A stretch of 64,000 nucleotides of DNA, taken from positions 14,281,823 to 14,345,822 of the forward strand of contig OU964928.1 in NCBI GenBank assembly GCA_918807975.1. Direction: 5' to 3'. Source of the stretch: Aplidium turbinatum. Its lineage: Eukaryota > Chordata > Ascidiacea > Aplousobranchia > Polyclinidae. The notes under the pieces were generated by a model that saw only the letters and a list, made by a program, of their open reading frames with translations, was not told the origin of the DNA and did no database searches. Numbering within the stretch: the stretch's first letter is position 1; each line of letters begins with the position of its first letter. The position numbers and the translations under genes are program-made. Of the stretch, positions 34,468 through 47,600 are shown piece by piece.

Positions 34468-35674
34468 CAGAGATGGGCGTGATCTTGATCTTGAAGATCA
34501 CTTTTTTTTGGTGATCTTGATCTAAGATCACTTTTTTTTGTGTGATCTTGATCTTGAAGAACAATAAGATCAAGATCACTTTAAAATTGAAGTTTACTTA
34601 CTAGATAGTGGCATTTTTTAGAACTAGTACTGTACAAAGTAGTTAGTGGCAACTATTAACATTAAGCCACTGTTAATATGATATGTGTCGAACAAACGAC
34701 GATTTAAAGTCTCCATCTAATCTGGTCAGTGTTGCCATTTCAAAATTGAAAAATTAAATTGTGTTGGTCATAATAAAGAAGTCAACTTCCGTGTACTTTA
34801 TATTGACGTATAATAAAAATGATTTAACTTTGTTCACAATTTCCATGTGTGAATTTTAAAGAAATGTTTGCTTTCTTTGACCCAATTTTAGATGTTTTAA
34901 AAGCCTAGAATGGCGGTGTTAAAAAATCTGGACTCCAGCCGACTTTGGTCATGTAAAGTGGCTTATTGCAGCAAATCAACCAAAGCAAGACTTGTTTAGG
35001 GTCTGAGTATGGAGCGGCTTGTCTGACCGCAAACCTCTGAACTTTTTTGATAGCAGACAACAGCATGAAGGTTGCCAGATGGATAAATGGTGCAATAAAC
35101 ACTGACATATTACAGTGAAAGTTAAAACTACTTAGTAACACGTATAAAAACTCTCACATAAGCCAGACAAAAATTTGGTAAAAAATGATGCAATTCAAAG
35201 TTTATTTTTATTTATTTATTATAAATAAAAAGTATAAAACTAATTGCAAATTTTGCGACTTTTTTAGTACTACTGTAATTAACTCGGTCTTGAGTTTGAC
35301 GTTGCGATTCTACGCAAACTACGTCAACAATTGATAGGCCTAATAGCAACAGTCACTAACTTATTGCAATTCTTAGGCCAGCGATCGAGTAGTTAAAAGT
35401 AAAAGTTAGCAATACCAACTATACACCTTTAACCTTTACCCAGGTTGCTTATAGTAATTATTTTTGCAACATCATTGATCAAAAATTTCATTTTTTTTCA
35501 AGTAGCCTACACAAAAAGTGATCTTGAAAGTGATCTTGATCTTCAAGATCACGATCTTGATCTTGATCTTCAAGATCACATAGTTTGGTGATCTTGATCT
35601 TCAAGATCACCTATTCTTGGTGATCTTGATCTTCAAGATCACCAATAGGCTACTGGTGATCTTGCCCATCTCTG
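34468..35674. mobile_element. hAT element with GATCTTGATCTTCAAGATCA subterminal arrays
   Basis: The 1,207-bp element runs from CAGAGATGGGCGTGATCTTG to GTGATCTTGCCCATCTCTG and is flanked by exact AGCGTAGC duplications (34460-34467 and 35675-35682). Both ends carry several palindromic units built on GATCTTGATCTTCAAGATCA (about 34490-34580 and 35517-35660). These may serve as transposase-binding repeats. No transposase was seen. Confidence 0.9.
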
Positions 35675-35854
35675 AGCGTAGCCTACCGGAAAACGTCTTT
35701 TCGTCACATTTTCAAACGAAAAAAAAACTGACAATAATTGTCCAATCTTCGTTTGACAAGTCTACAGTACAATGTACAAATTCACAAAAAGTCTATCACT
35801 GACATGTCATCAACGACGTGTGGTTTTCAAGTATTTGCAATCTTAAGCACTACT

Positions 35855-36645
35855 CAGAGATGAGCAGTAGCACGCTTCTTTGTAGCGCCGCTACTGGCTC
35901 GCTACAGTACTTTTTGATGGCGGTATCGGCGCTACAGTTTTGTTGGAGTAGGAGCGCTAGTTTTTTTTGTTAATGCAGCTGTGGGGCGCTCCATTTTTTT
36001 CTGGCGCACTTCCGCTACGTGCTACTTTCCAATTTAAAGTGAAAAAAATGACTCGTTTTTAGGGACTTTTTATGAAAACAATGCGTAACAAAGGCAAAAA
36101 TAATTCGAATGTTGCAGGAAACATCAAGCCACGTTGATACCGACAAGAGTAACACCAACACCAGTCACGACTCCGAGAATGATTTTTTGGTGTGCAGGTG
36201 CTATCGCATGAAACGTCGGTATGGAAATGCAAGTCAGTTGTGGAGACCTTTTTTCAGACAGTAACAATAGAAGCAAGTTCTTGAGCTTTCCCGGTATCGA
36301 TTTAAAATGTCTCTTCTTAAATACAACACTCCCATTTCTTTCAGTGCTGGGGTGGAAAATTTTTTTTCCATTGATAAAGATGTGCTAAAGTCAAAGCGGG
36401 TAGAGCAGCTGGCATTTTGAAATGCTCATGTATTTGAAAAATGATAACAATAAATTTCTATATTACGATGTTGAAATTGCAGTGTAAACGAATGATATAA
36501 TTCGTTGTCAAAGTCATTTTTACGTCACAAATGGCTTCCTGAGTCAGTTTAGGACAAACGCAGCGATAGCGCGCGCTACTTTAGCCCGACTAGCGGTAGC
36601 GGGTAGCGCGCTACTTTCAAATTAGCGGATGGCCACCTTTGGCGA
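35855..36645. mobile_element. Probable hAT element with TAGCG/CGCTA subterminal repeats
   Basis: The left end CAGAGATGAGCAGTAGCACG resembles the 34468 element terminus. Repeated AGCG(C)CTAC-type units occur at both ends (35880-35960 and 36565-36620). The right terminus is diverged near GCGGATGGCCACCTTTG and no duplication was confirmed. Confidence 0.5.
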
Positions 36646-39600
36646 TCTTTCAAATTTCATAGGATGCCCGATGTTCGTAAAACTTTTATACTTTATTTAT
36701 ATGAGAGTGTCTGTACATCTGTTTTTGCACAGTTTTTAGTTTGCTTCGTTTTGTCTTCAACACATTCTTTATTCTTACTTTCATGTTTTGAATACAAGCG
36801 CTTGGTTTAAATCTGAAGTTTCATTGAGTCGTTGCTGAGCACTCCACGAATGACATATTGCGGTTTCGGAATACTAGCTTCGCTTGTTGCTATAAAGCCA
36901 AGTTCGAAATAAGATGTATCGCACTGTTGAACAAATTTGAACTCATTTTTTTACTGATTAACACTTTCGCACTCGCACTTCCAATATAACTTTTATCAAA
37001 ATTGGAATCAATTAGGTCTAAAAGTGATCGTCTCTTATTTATGTAACCTACATTTTCACGTTTTGCCATGTGAAAAACTCAAGTTTTGACAGCATAAGAA
37101 GTACGGAAATTATGCCGTGAAAAAAAAACAACCTGAGCATTAGTGAAAAACACAGCAGTCAAGTGCTTGCGTAACGGTACGCGTACCACAAGTTTGAGTA
37201 GCACATGAATAGTGGACCGTATGGTCGTTGCGTTGTCTCCCTGTCAGTGTAGGAACTTTTGCAGTGTGCATACAACTTGCCTATGCATTGGTGCTATGGT
37301 ATTGGTAACAATAAAAACATTCTGGAATTACCCAGTTTAGAATGGTCGTCAAAGCTTTTTTGAAAGGTACCGGTCTGACGCAAAACGAACTAACACAATA
37401 AAAAATTCCTGCATCAGTGCTGTTGCAATCACGCCCGACCCAAGGCGTGGGCAAGCTAGACATTGGTCTACCGTCTGCAGTTGCCTCAAGTAGGCCTAGT
37501 CATATCACATAATTATCATATTATCAAACGTAATTTTAGAAGGTAGGCCCAACAACTATAAGAGCTGTAGGCTAAATTGAGGAATACAGAATAATACTAA
37601 TCTGGCCAGTTACAATTTTGCTTTAATTTGTTTATTTTGCTACAGGCTAAAAGCTGTGTTATCTGGAATGTTTGCTAAATCTTGATTAGCCTAAACGTAA
37701 ATTCTTGAATGATCTAGCAATTGCCACAATAGGAAACTAAGAAAAAATAAAAAGAATCTTTCAACTTGGTCAAATGCAGATACGAAAACAGCAGTTGAAG
37801 ATTCTTAAAAAACTTTCCATATGCCTATTCCGATCAGCAGAGGGACGGCACCTCTCAAAAACCATTCTCATTCATTTATTCATTTTCATTATTTCATTTA
37901 TTCAGTAAAAATAAGAACTTAGCATTTGCGCAATTAAACCAAAACGTTTCCATTGCGTAATTTCGAGAATTTTGATTTTGCTTGATTATATTAGCCTACA
38001 GCTTAACCTTAAGTGCTTCAAAAAATGTATTCCGTAAAAAAAGTGTCGATTGTAATGCCACTACGTTACGGCATTGCCAAACAGTGAGCTATATAAGGCG
38101 GGACTAAAGGTCGTTATGTCAGTCTTTCTATGCCAAGTAGTTAGAAGGAACGTAACAAAAGCAAGGAAGGCTATGCGTCAGGCTGAGAGTTTCCAGATGA
38201 CGATAAAAAACTGAGTAGTAAAAACGTCATTAATAATTACGCAAGCAGTTGTATCTATTGCTAAACTTTTGGAGGTCAATAATAATTGTTACAATATGTG
38301 TTTATACGATTAAATTAATCGATAAGTTATGTTACAAAACGGGCTATAATTCTATCTTTTTCACTAAGGTATTAAAATTTTTGCTTTATTTAAAAAAAAT
38401 AGATATTGAGAATTTTTTATAAACAAATAAATTGGACTAACAACTGATAGATTTCAATAAGTTTATTACCATATTGATTTACTAAGGGTTTGAATTAATT
38501 AGATAAATGAACGTGAGAAAAAGAAGACAGCGCTTTACAAGTATATAAATATTTTAATCGAGTTCAACGAGTGCTTTCAAGGGTAGACGCCGCAAAGAAA
38601 GTTTTGGCAGTTCCTCAGCAAAAGTAAAATCTTTCAAAGTCATAAAACGTATAAAAATTAAAGTAAATAATTTTGTGGAGCTGTCTATATTACACAACAA
38701 ACTTTAAATAGTTTTAAGAGTAGCTGTAGACGGATTTGTGAGATCGACGGCCTCAAGATCAATGACTGAAACACTTTGTCTGAAAAATGCCATTCTTCTT
38801 TATTGTGATGTGGTGGCCTACAATCATAACCAAACATTTCCCAAATCTAAAAAAGATTCCAAACCAAAGATTTTTCTTTACGACAATTTAACACCCACTT
38901 AAATTCAATTGATATGACGGCTTCTGAGCTATAAAACATTTTATTTATCAAACACAGTTCGCGCTGTGCTCTGATGTGTCGCGTGATTCCGAGCTGTTTC
39001 AGACTTTTACCAAATCAATCTCTTCTAATAAAAACACAGTCCTAAACTGAATGTAAAAACTAATTAAAGATACATAGCAACGTAGGACGTAGCTTCGTAT
39101 CCCCGCACTGACCTATTTGTCGCTCATCGTGAATTTTTAACGTCGGTTACACGCTTCTAGAGGCTGATTCATCATCAACAGCCAATTGACTAAACAACAG
39201 CTTTTGTACTTTTGGAAAACTCATGAACGAAGCGAAGATGAGCGACAGATTTCGTTTTCGCTGTCAAAATTTTTGATAGGCTGCGCAATGCGCATCTTGT
39301 CGTGTCGTCAGGGGCAAATATAGCTGTCTGATAGCTAAGCGCATTGTGGTGCCGGTGCGGCTTCACCCAAATGTACCGTTATCAAGTTATAAAATTTGTG
39401 ACTGCGTTAAACCTATTTTATATTAACATGGTGATATTGTAAAGCAAAAGTAATATCGCTTGATAAGTAGGCTACGATTGTTAAAATCAGCCAGTGTTTC
39501 TTCGTCCATAGAAAATTAACACGTCTTGCGTAAGGTTACTGATTTGGTGAGATTTATTTGGAAACATTAATATTGACTATTGAGTCTTGTTAAAGTGGCT

Positions 39601-40980
39601 ACCGGTTTTCATAAATAACGTATAACGACAATCACAACATAGTTATACAATATTCTAAAGGCTGTGAAGACTTAAGAATTTAATTTCTTTGTTCTATATA
39701 TAATTGTTTTATTTATTTTTCAGTTTTTTTAAACTTTTAATTTTTGCAAGATACCAAATGTAATACTCTGCTTCTTGTGTAGGAAAGCTTTGTAAAACTT
39801 TAATTGTTTGCAAACCACTTTTTTGCAATTTCTAAACCACACATAGAGCATCTGCAATGTATCGTAGAAAATACACCACTTTCGTCTTGGCATACTTTGT
39901 ATGGAGTTGGAGTGCTTTTCTTGCCAGCGCAACTTGGTGGTAAGTCGATGAAACATGTTGCAACAAAAGATGCAAATTAAGCTGTAGATGGTTCTGAGTA
40001 AATCAGTTATTTGTTTTTGCATCGGCCACATGCTTAGGCTATTTTTTTTGTCACCTTCATTGGTTTGCATAATTATTTGAAATCTTAAAACACCCCTGAA
40101 ATACAATATTAACAGGAACGAAAATTGTTAAGACATGAAAGTGAAAAATTGGTTTTTATCTTGTTTCATCTCTTTGATCAATGAAAACTAAATCTTTAGA
40201 GAATTTTCCTTCTTTTTATTGAGGGTAGGTATGAATATAGAACATTTAGCGCTAGCAACTGACATGTAAGTTAGTAGGTTTTACTTTTTACGAAAGGTTG
40301 GTGAGAGGTGATTTTGTTATGTAGTTGTACGATCTGCTGTGTAGGTCACTATAGTTGATGAAAACTTTATAAATTTGAACACCTGAACAATCACTATTAC
40401 AAATTGAAAACACTTGGAAAACAAATCGGGAACAAAAATGAAATTTACGTCAAAGCACATGTCATAAGAAAATAAATCATGTCATGGATCAAATGAAACT
40501 GCATAATAATTACAAAGCGTCTTTTGAAAGAGTCACGAAACAATTGTGTGTAACAATATCACAATATCTTGTAGCCTATAGCTCGCACGCCAATATCGGT
40601 GCGAATCTTTGTAGTTCAATAAGTTGAAAGTATAATAATTTACAAAGTTTATATTAACTTTTATTTTTGTAAATTTGTTTATTCAAACAACTGACATTTT
40701 AAAAGTGCAAAACCGTAGTTATGTGATTCTTCGTCACAGGCATTGTTTTGTTCATTCAATACACGCTTCTTTGGTTTTAAAGTTTCTTTCCGAAGTTTTA
40801 ACGTCAAAATGTGACTATACCTTGCTGTCGTTTGATCATCAAGTACACGAGAACAACTCTTTCTTTCAAATTAAAACACTACTCTATCGGCTAGCCGCAT
40901 TACTGGAGTGCCCACAGCCAAAATAAAGAAATTTAGCGAATTCTAGTTGCAATGGTTATTAGTTACTGACATAGCCTTTA
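36646..40980. other. Long stretch with no recognisable gene
   Basis: Only a decayed ATTG-tail LINE/SINE piece (37215-37300) was identified. A TATA-like CTATATAAGGCGGG at 38091-38104 could mark a promoter, but the only downstream frame is 32 codons. The 125-codon minus-strand frame at 39729-40106 and the 83-codon plus-strand frame at 40675-40926 show no similarity. The stretch may include regulatory DNA, which cannot be recognised by eye. Confidence 0.4.
37215..37300 (+). mobile_element. Decayed ATTG-tail LINE/SINE piece
   Basis: GACCGTATGGTCGTTGCGTT followed by GTCTCCCTGTCAGTGTAGG corresponds to the inverse of the 13936 and 14728 units. It has several substitutions and has lost the tail. Confidence 0.5.
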
Positions 40981-41027
40981 TCAAGGCCTACTTTTTACAT
41001 CAATTTTCAGTAGGATTTGCAAGTTAC

Positions 41028-41296
41028 CAGGCCCGGATTTAGGGGGGGGCAGAGGGGGCAGTTGCCCCGGGCCCCCCGACTTTTGAAGGGCCCCCCTATG
41101 TGGAAAAAAATGTGATTTTGTGTTATTTTTTTCCTTTTGACCTTTAAAGTTTCTGCAAAATGCTGTGCAATACTGGACTGATGCTACTGTAGACGTAGAG
41201 ATAGTTTTTCGCGCCGAAGGCTTGAAAAATTTTTTTGCACGGGGGCCCCCCAATCTTAAAGTGCCCCGGGCCCCCCATCAGCTAAATCCGGCCCTG
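41028..41296. mobile_element. hAT MITE with CAGGCCCGGATTTAG ends
   Basis: The 269-bp element has inverted ends CAGGCCCGGATTTAGGGG and CTAAATCCGGCCCTG and exact CAAGTTAC duplications (41020-41027 and 41297-41304). C- and G-rich subterminal runs of the GGGCCCCCC kind flank a plain AT-rich middle. Confidence 0.9.
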
Positions 41297-41518
41297 CAAG
41301 TTACCATGAGAAATTTCGTCATTTATTTACAATGTATACAACTACACTAGTCTCAATACAGCACTTAATGAGTATAACATAAGAACTTAATATTTGCGTT
41401 CACTAAAATTTTATAAAGTTTTTATCAACTGGTCGTCAAAAGTACGATGTGTGTGTTTTAAAAACAATTAAATGGCCCCACTTTCGAATATTACAAATTA
41501 CTATATTGCCTGCAAAAA

Positions 41519-41724
41519 CAGGGCCGTTGAGGTGATAATATGGGCCCGGTGCCAATAATATTTATGGGCCCCAAAATAAGGCACCTAAAAACGCAATATA
41601 TCTACATGTAAAATAAGCTATGGCTTCTTCAAGCTCCCGGGCCCCTTAAAACAGTTACGGGCCTATATAAGTATTCCGGGCTCTGGTCCAAGAGTAGCCC
41701 TGGACCTCTATGTCAACGCTACTG
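41519..41724. mobile_element. hAT MITE of the GGCCGTTGAG family, copy 1
   Basis: It starts CAGGGCCGTTGAGGTGATAA and ends TATGTCAACGCTACTG. It has the same ends and inner phrases (ATTTGGGCCCGGT-like, GGGCCCCAAA-like) as 42371-42579. No target duplication is discernible here. Confidence 0.7.
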
Positions 41725-42370
41725 CCTTAAATAAACTAAATTGTAAGTCATTTTAACAACAGTACAGTTACTGCCAGGCCACTACAAATCTTTACTATTG
41801 TTCGGTAGCACTGTTTATAGATTGAAGTTTGTTGAGAAAAATATTGATTTCATGCGATTGTGAGTAAGTTGTTTAAACCGTAGCCTACCTGTGTGCTGTT
41901 AACTCTTTGTCCACTTGTAAACAACTTTCTTTACTTGACATGTCAAGGAATGTTAGATTAATGTTGGCACAAGAATTTGCAGGTGGTCAACCAACAGAAA
42001 TGACTGCTCAGTTGAAAATCAATCAAAGTATTTTTTCATTGACCCTTAAACATGAGTCATTGAATCTATACGATATGGAGTCAATGAACTTTATCTATCA
42101 TGATGAATTGGATTAGTGTAACACAAATTTCTTAACAAAAACATAGTTAGTGTTTGTCAATATTTTTGTCTAGGTGTGACAAGAAATATGAAAGGAACAA
42201 CAATGATCCACAACTGTTGACCCTTGACACGAACAATTTTTACTTTTTATAAAAAAAATTATCTAAAATTTAAAAATAAAAATTTTCATCACAAAAAAAA
42301 ACTTTTTGTGATGTATAGATTAATACAGACTTTGTAGGCTACAGTAGGCCTAATTCTTATGGCTCGTGAG
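41725..42370. other. Short unassigned region with a 69-codon frame
   Basis: A plus-strand frame at 41907-42116 encodes a 69-residue hydrophilic peptide beginning MSTCKQLSLL. It has no recognised motif, and chance occurrence cannot be excluded. The rest is AT-rich. Confidence 0.25.
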
Positions 42371-42579
42371 CAAGGCCGTTGAGAGAATAATTTGGGCCCG
42401 GTACCAATGAGATCTTCGGGCTCCAAATAAAAGACACTTTTAAGAAAAGCACATTATATCCAACAAATACGAGGAGATATTTTCAACTTCCAGGGCTCCT
42501 TGACATGGCTCCGGGCTCCTAAAATCAGCCCGGGCAAGGGTCCAAAAATACCCTATGGTTCTCTATGTCAACGCTACTG
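42371..42579. mobile_element. hAT MITE of the GGCCGTTGAG family, copy 2
   Basis: It runs from CAAGGCCGTTGAGAGAATAA to TATGTCAACGCTACTG with flanks CTCGTGAG and CTCGTAAG (7 of 8). It is a direct relative of the 41519 copy, 0.85 kb away in the same orientation. Confidence 0.75.
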
Positions 42580-44669
42580 CTCGTAAGCAGATATGTAAAA
42601 CACCGTTCTAAGCATATCACTTTTCAATATATTTTTTTCCATTTAAAGTAACAAAAGTTCTACGCTATGAAAACACAATTGAGGGTTGGGTGGACACTGG
42701 ACATGCTAAAACATACATAGGTTACCGCTTTTGGTAAAAGCCCGCAGAGCAGAACTACAAGGATTAGCCTGCATAGTTTGGAAGGAGAGAAAGATTAGCC
42801 TACACCAAAGTTTATCACTAGTCTTGATAAGGAGAAAACAACATAAGGCTATTGCATCCACTAGAATTAGAAAGAAGTTAAAAATGCTTGAAAATTTACA
42901 AAACAATTCCATTTTACATCGAAAAATGTTTAATGCTGATGATTTTTTTAACTTCAGCAAAGGAAACCTTTGCCGACTCGAACTGTGAACGTGTGACGTA
43001 TATGAGTTTTAAGGTTGATACCTCAAGTAGCCTGTTCTAAGGATGGACAGACGACAAAAGCGATCAAATAAAGAAAGAACATGAATTTATTGTCAGAGAT
43101 TATTTAACTAGCAGTAAATTTTTGTCGAAAAGCAAACAAATGAGTGCTCAAACTACAAAGAATCTGTCAAATACAGAAGCGACAAACTGACGCACGACAG
43201 GACAAAAATGACTCAAAATAATTTCCTGACGAAACGTGTAGGTATTGAGCGTAGGTTGCAAGCAAGAAACTATAAAAATGACAAATCTGTAATAAAAATT
43301 GCGAAAGGAGTTGCAATTTTTAATAATGTTCCGTTTTCGAACAACCGTCATTGCCAATATTGGGGGAAAATTTCCCTTTTTGCCATTGAGTTTCGTTGTC
43401 CTCATGGCGAGAAGTTCAGAAGCCTGACAGACATATCCAGATATCTTTATATAGATCTATAGTTTAAAGAATTATGTCTGTTATAAAATTTACCGACGCC
43501 TGAAAGTAATAATTTTCGTAAAACTAAACAGTAAATGTCTCATAAGGCACAAAGATTTTGGTTTCCCACGAATGCTAAAATGAAAGTCGAAATGTTGTTG
43601 AAGGAAAGCAAATATAACAAAACGAAGAATCCAAAGTATTATTATAGACACACTGAACTTTGAATATTCCATATATTTTTAACATGACGTAATAGAATTT
43701 ATGTTTTACTTGTTTACGTTGTCAAGCTGTTGTATGTGGAAAGATGTTACATGTTTAACTCTGTATTAGATACATAAAAATATTTGGTCCTTTTGACAGA
43801 TATTTTAGATTTATTAAGTTACCAAAAAGCTTGCAAATAAAACAAAGGGCCCTTTCTCATCACCCTAGTTTATTTTATTTCCGCAGTATGGATTGGTAAT
43901 TAATTTTCGTTTATAAAAATGCATAGTTTATTTCCTGCACAATTTCAAATTCATCGTAATTTATTTGAAGTAGATTTTGATGCCTTACGTCCTGAAATAA
44001 CGACTGCTTACATTCTAACAAGTTTTATTTAATTTTTTTTTGAATCTTTGAAATACGAAAAAAGATTGCAATGTTGCAATCACCTTTTACACTCAGCCGA
44101 ATACAATAGGCCAACGTATCAAAAATGTGAGAAACCATGGAAAAACACATTATCGACGTAGGCCAAAAATCTGTTTTTATATCTTTCTGAAACGTAGCGT
44201 AACCATTAATTAAACTTTATTTGTTAAAAACATTCAATCAATTAAAAAAAAAATTCAACCAATAAGTAGACACCCTTCGCGGCCGCCATTGGTATTATCG
44301 CTGTGGTTTTTTTGCAAATGTTCTTGAAGTTTGTTTGCGCGGTTGATTACAAAAGAAGATTTTCATTGTTTTGTATAAATTAGATATTGCTTGTTTGAAT
44401 AATTACAATAGATTAACTTAACAAAAGCATCCTGTTTAGGCTTACAATGACTTGAGCGAATGTTTTTTTTTCTTCTAATATCAACAACGGTAAAACTGTC
44501 ATCGAATAAACCGTTGCTTTTCTAAGCCATGTGCATAAACCGACATTGTGCAATTGCGTACACATCACCATTGAGCCCATGATGTTTATCTTTGAAATTA
44601 CAGTAGAACGCTAATTGACAAAAAATAAAAGGTACATCAACTATATATAATTTGCCTTCTTTTTTCAAG
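42580..44669. other. Upstream flank of the Wnt gene, no feature resolved
   Basis: The first Wnt exon, with start codon and signal peptide, must lie here or further upstream. The frames 42731-42988 and 43208-43462 (85 and 84 codons) show no similarity. No exon candidate could be chosen with confidence. Confidence 0.4.
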
Positions 44670-47600
44670 GCTGCTCACTGTCCCTCCGACCAACGAGCGC
44701 CAACAAAACCGCAATTCCAAAGTAGCGAAGACTTACTGTGATTCTTTACGGTTTCTGAAAGAAGGACAACACGAATTTTGCGTCAACCACCCCACTCTTA
44801 TGCACAAAATAAGCGAAGGAGTAAAGTCGGGAGTTCGTGAATGTCAATATCAGTTCAGGTAATCTGCTGTGAGCAAAAAATAAAGTTAATATTTTTTAAC
44901 ATTGATTGTCAGCGCATAACACTACCTGACTTTGACAATGGGTAAAAAAGTTATAAGTTGTTAATTTTATTTTTTCTAATTTTTTGGTAGGCACAGTAGA
45001 TGGAACTGTTCGACTTACGTCGCCTCTTCACGACACCACGCCTTCAAGCCCATTGTGAAATCACGTGAGCTCTCGCAAATTTTTTTTTATTAGGCCATGA
45101 ATTTCCAATGCGACAAACTCAGTCTATTTAATATCTATGCAAAACAAAGTTTAACGGAAGGCTATTTATTTTCTTCTAACCGGCAAGCTATAGTTGCCAA
45201 ATCGAGGAAGCAGCAATTTAAAATGCAATCCTGTATCTGTATTGAACATTAGTATTAATATTTCCACGTAACGGTTTTGTGTCTGTCCTTGAATTCAGAT
45301 CACACCAATCTATAATGCGTCAAAGACTACTTGAGTTCTCATTTTAAAATTCATACTTGATTAACAACCCTCAAAATAGCGTTGAAGTGTTTAAAGAACA
45401 ATAAATTGAGTGAAGCTGAAAATTGAAAACATTGGGTGGAGTGCTGTGCAGTGCAGAGCAGTTGTATTTTCGTCCAGCTGTTCCTTCAGTCATCAGCTTC
45501 TACAGGTGTCAATTGACGTCAACCCAAAACCTGTGCATTTTGTGCAGAAATCCTGTCGCCTAATTTTTCAGTGAAAATATCAAGGCAGTAAATCAGTAGA
45601 TCTAGATCGGATGTATTTTTGCAATCATGCAAGTTATTTATAAGATAAAAAAACTGAAGTGTCAGATGAGCGAAGAAAATAGCCACTAATCGGAAAGGAA
45701 TGCGAACATTGTATGATTTTCAAACACCAGCATTTGTCTGTCGTTGACACGGCACTGATTTCTTTCTGCACTTATCGCCTTTCACATGTCTATACCCAGC
45801 CGGCAAAACAGGTCCTTTTTACATTAGTTTAGCGTCTGCAGACGTTGAATCGATGAAAAAAGGGCCAATTTTGCTGGCTAGGAAAAACCGTAAAATTTCT
45901 CTAACCTGCAACGAAATGTGATAACCATTATCCGTCATCGGTTGCTGACGGCCACAATTTATCTAACTTGCAGACCGCTAATTGTTTTCGAGGCTGTCAG
46001 CTGATGCTACACCACAACTGAGCTTTTTAAACTCTCCTCTACTTTTTTCAATAAAGATTTGCAAACTATAATGTTAAATAACAACTGTGGTTTAAAATAA
46101 CTAACAGCTATAGCAAAAATATAAACTATCTCGTTAGAATCATTGCTATATGTGTGCATTGAAACATACTGCACAGAAGCCTACTTCATTTACGAGGCCT
46201 CATAGGCATTTAGGCAATAGGCATGCTGCAATTGGTTCACTGCGAGCTCTTGTTTTTCAAAAGGGGCAATCTTCATTGTGGTAGCCTATTGATACCGATC
46301 AACTGCTTTGCTCACGCCTACAAACGTTTACAAAATTTCTTTCCTCATACTATCAACGGCAGGCCAAGCAGTTTGAACGGCACTAGCATGGCACTATAGC
46401 AAGGTGCCTCTATCTTCTCTTGAAACGTCATCTTGCAAAACACATGCACAAAAGCAAAAAAACTCCACTAAGGCATAGGCTACTCTTAGAGAGAAGGAGT
46501 TGCGTTCAAAAGGAATAATGGTACAATTCAACTGAAAAATGTGTATGGGAAAACGGACCATCGAAAAATGACCCGAATAAACGGGTAGTCCATTTGCATG
46601 TAATCTTTACGTTTTACGAAACACCTTCTATTTTTAATAGCTGACATGGTTTTTCTATTAGCCCAAAGAGGCCTACAATATATTGAAATTATGCTGTTAG
46701 GTTTGCTATTTTTAGTTATTTGCAAGGGAAGATCTCAGGAAATGGCAATAGTTAAAAATACGTCGATAACGTTCATTCACAACTTTAATTATTGACGTAA
46801 CAGAAGTTAAGGTTTATGCAACGGCACTTGACCTCCTCCCACAAATTCTTGTTTCCCTTTCCTGTCGTTCCATCAATTGTTTGCTACTTTCTTCACAAAG
46901 AGCAGTTGAAACGAACTTGTAAGCAATGTAGATATAAGGCTTGCAAAACAAAAGCTAAGTTTGCCCATCGTGACCGACACTTCGTTGACGCAAGGATGAG
47001 AAAGACGTCAATTTTTACGTACAATGCATTGAGGCGTCTGTTCCGCCCACCCCAGTCCCATCCATCATCCTAATTCAAAATAAGTTGTTCAGGAAAGCAC
47101 GTCAGGCTGACATGACTTTCGCCTGGACTCAAAAGATAAGCCTTCTGTTGACAATTACACTCCTTTCTTTGATTCGAATTGAAATTTGTTGAATTAGAAG
47201 CAAACACGCTGAACTACTCGGTAAATATGTTCTCAAAATTGAGACTGGGATGTTGGCAGACAGAGATTGCATTACCGCATGCTTGTCTGCATTCCACAAG
47301 TCACAGCTTTCAAGCTTTCTTTTTAAATCCGGATTGCTGTCTGTTGATCTGGAGCCAGTATCGTTGACAAAGAGGGCCGCAAGGTACTTTTAGATACGGA
47401 TCCGGGACAAATTAATGGAGCAGTAACCTTTTCAAGAAAGACAGGAATAAGAATAAAACATTATAAATTCTTTCGCCGTCATGCATTTGCTTCCGATTCT
47501 TTTTGTTTTGGAGACCAATCTTTATTTTTTTTAATCTTTTATTATTATTTATTCTTTTATTATAATTTCTTTTATTATTATTTTTATTTACTTTCTTTAC

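Noticed and set aside
39729-40106. 125-codon minus-strand frame
   Set aside because: No similarity to a known family could be recognised, and an AT-rich 4-kb gap can yield a frame of this length by chance.
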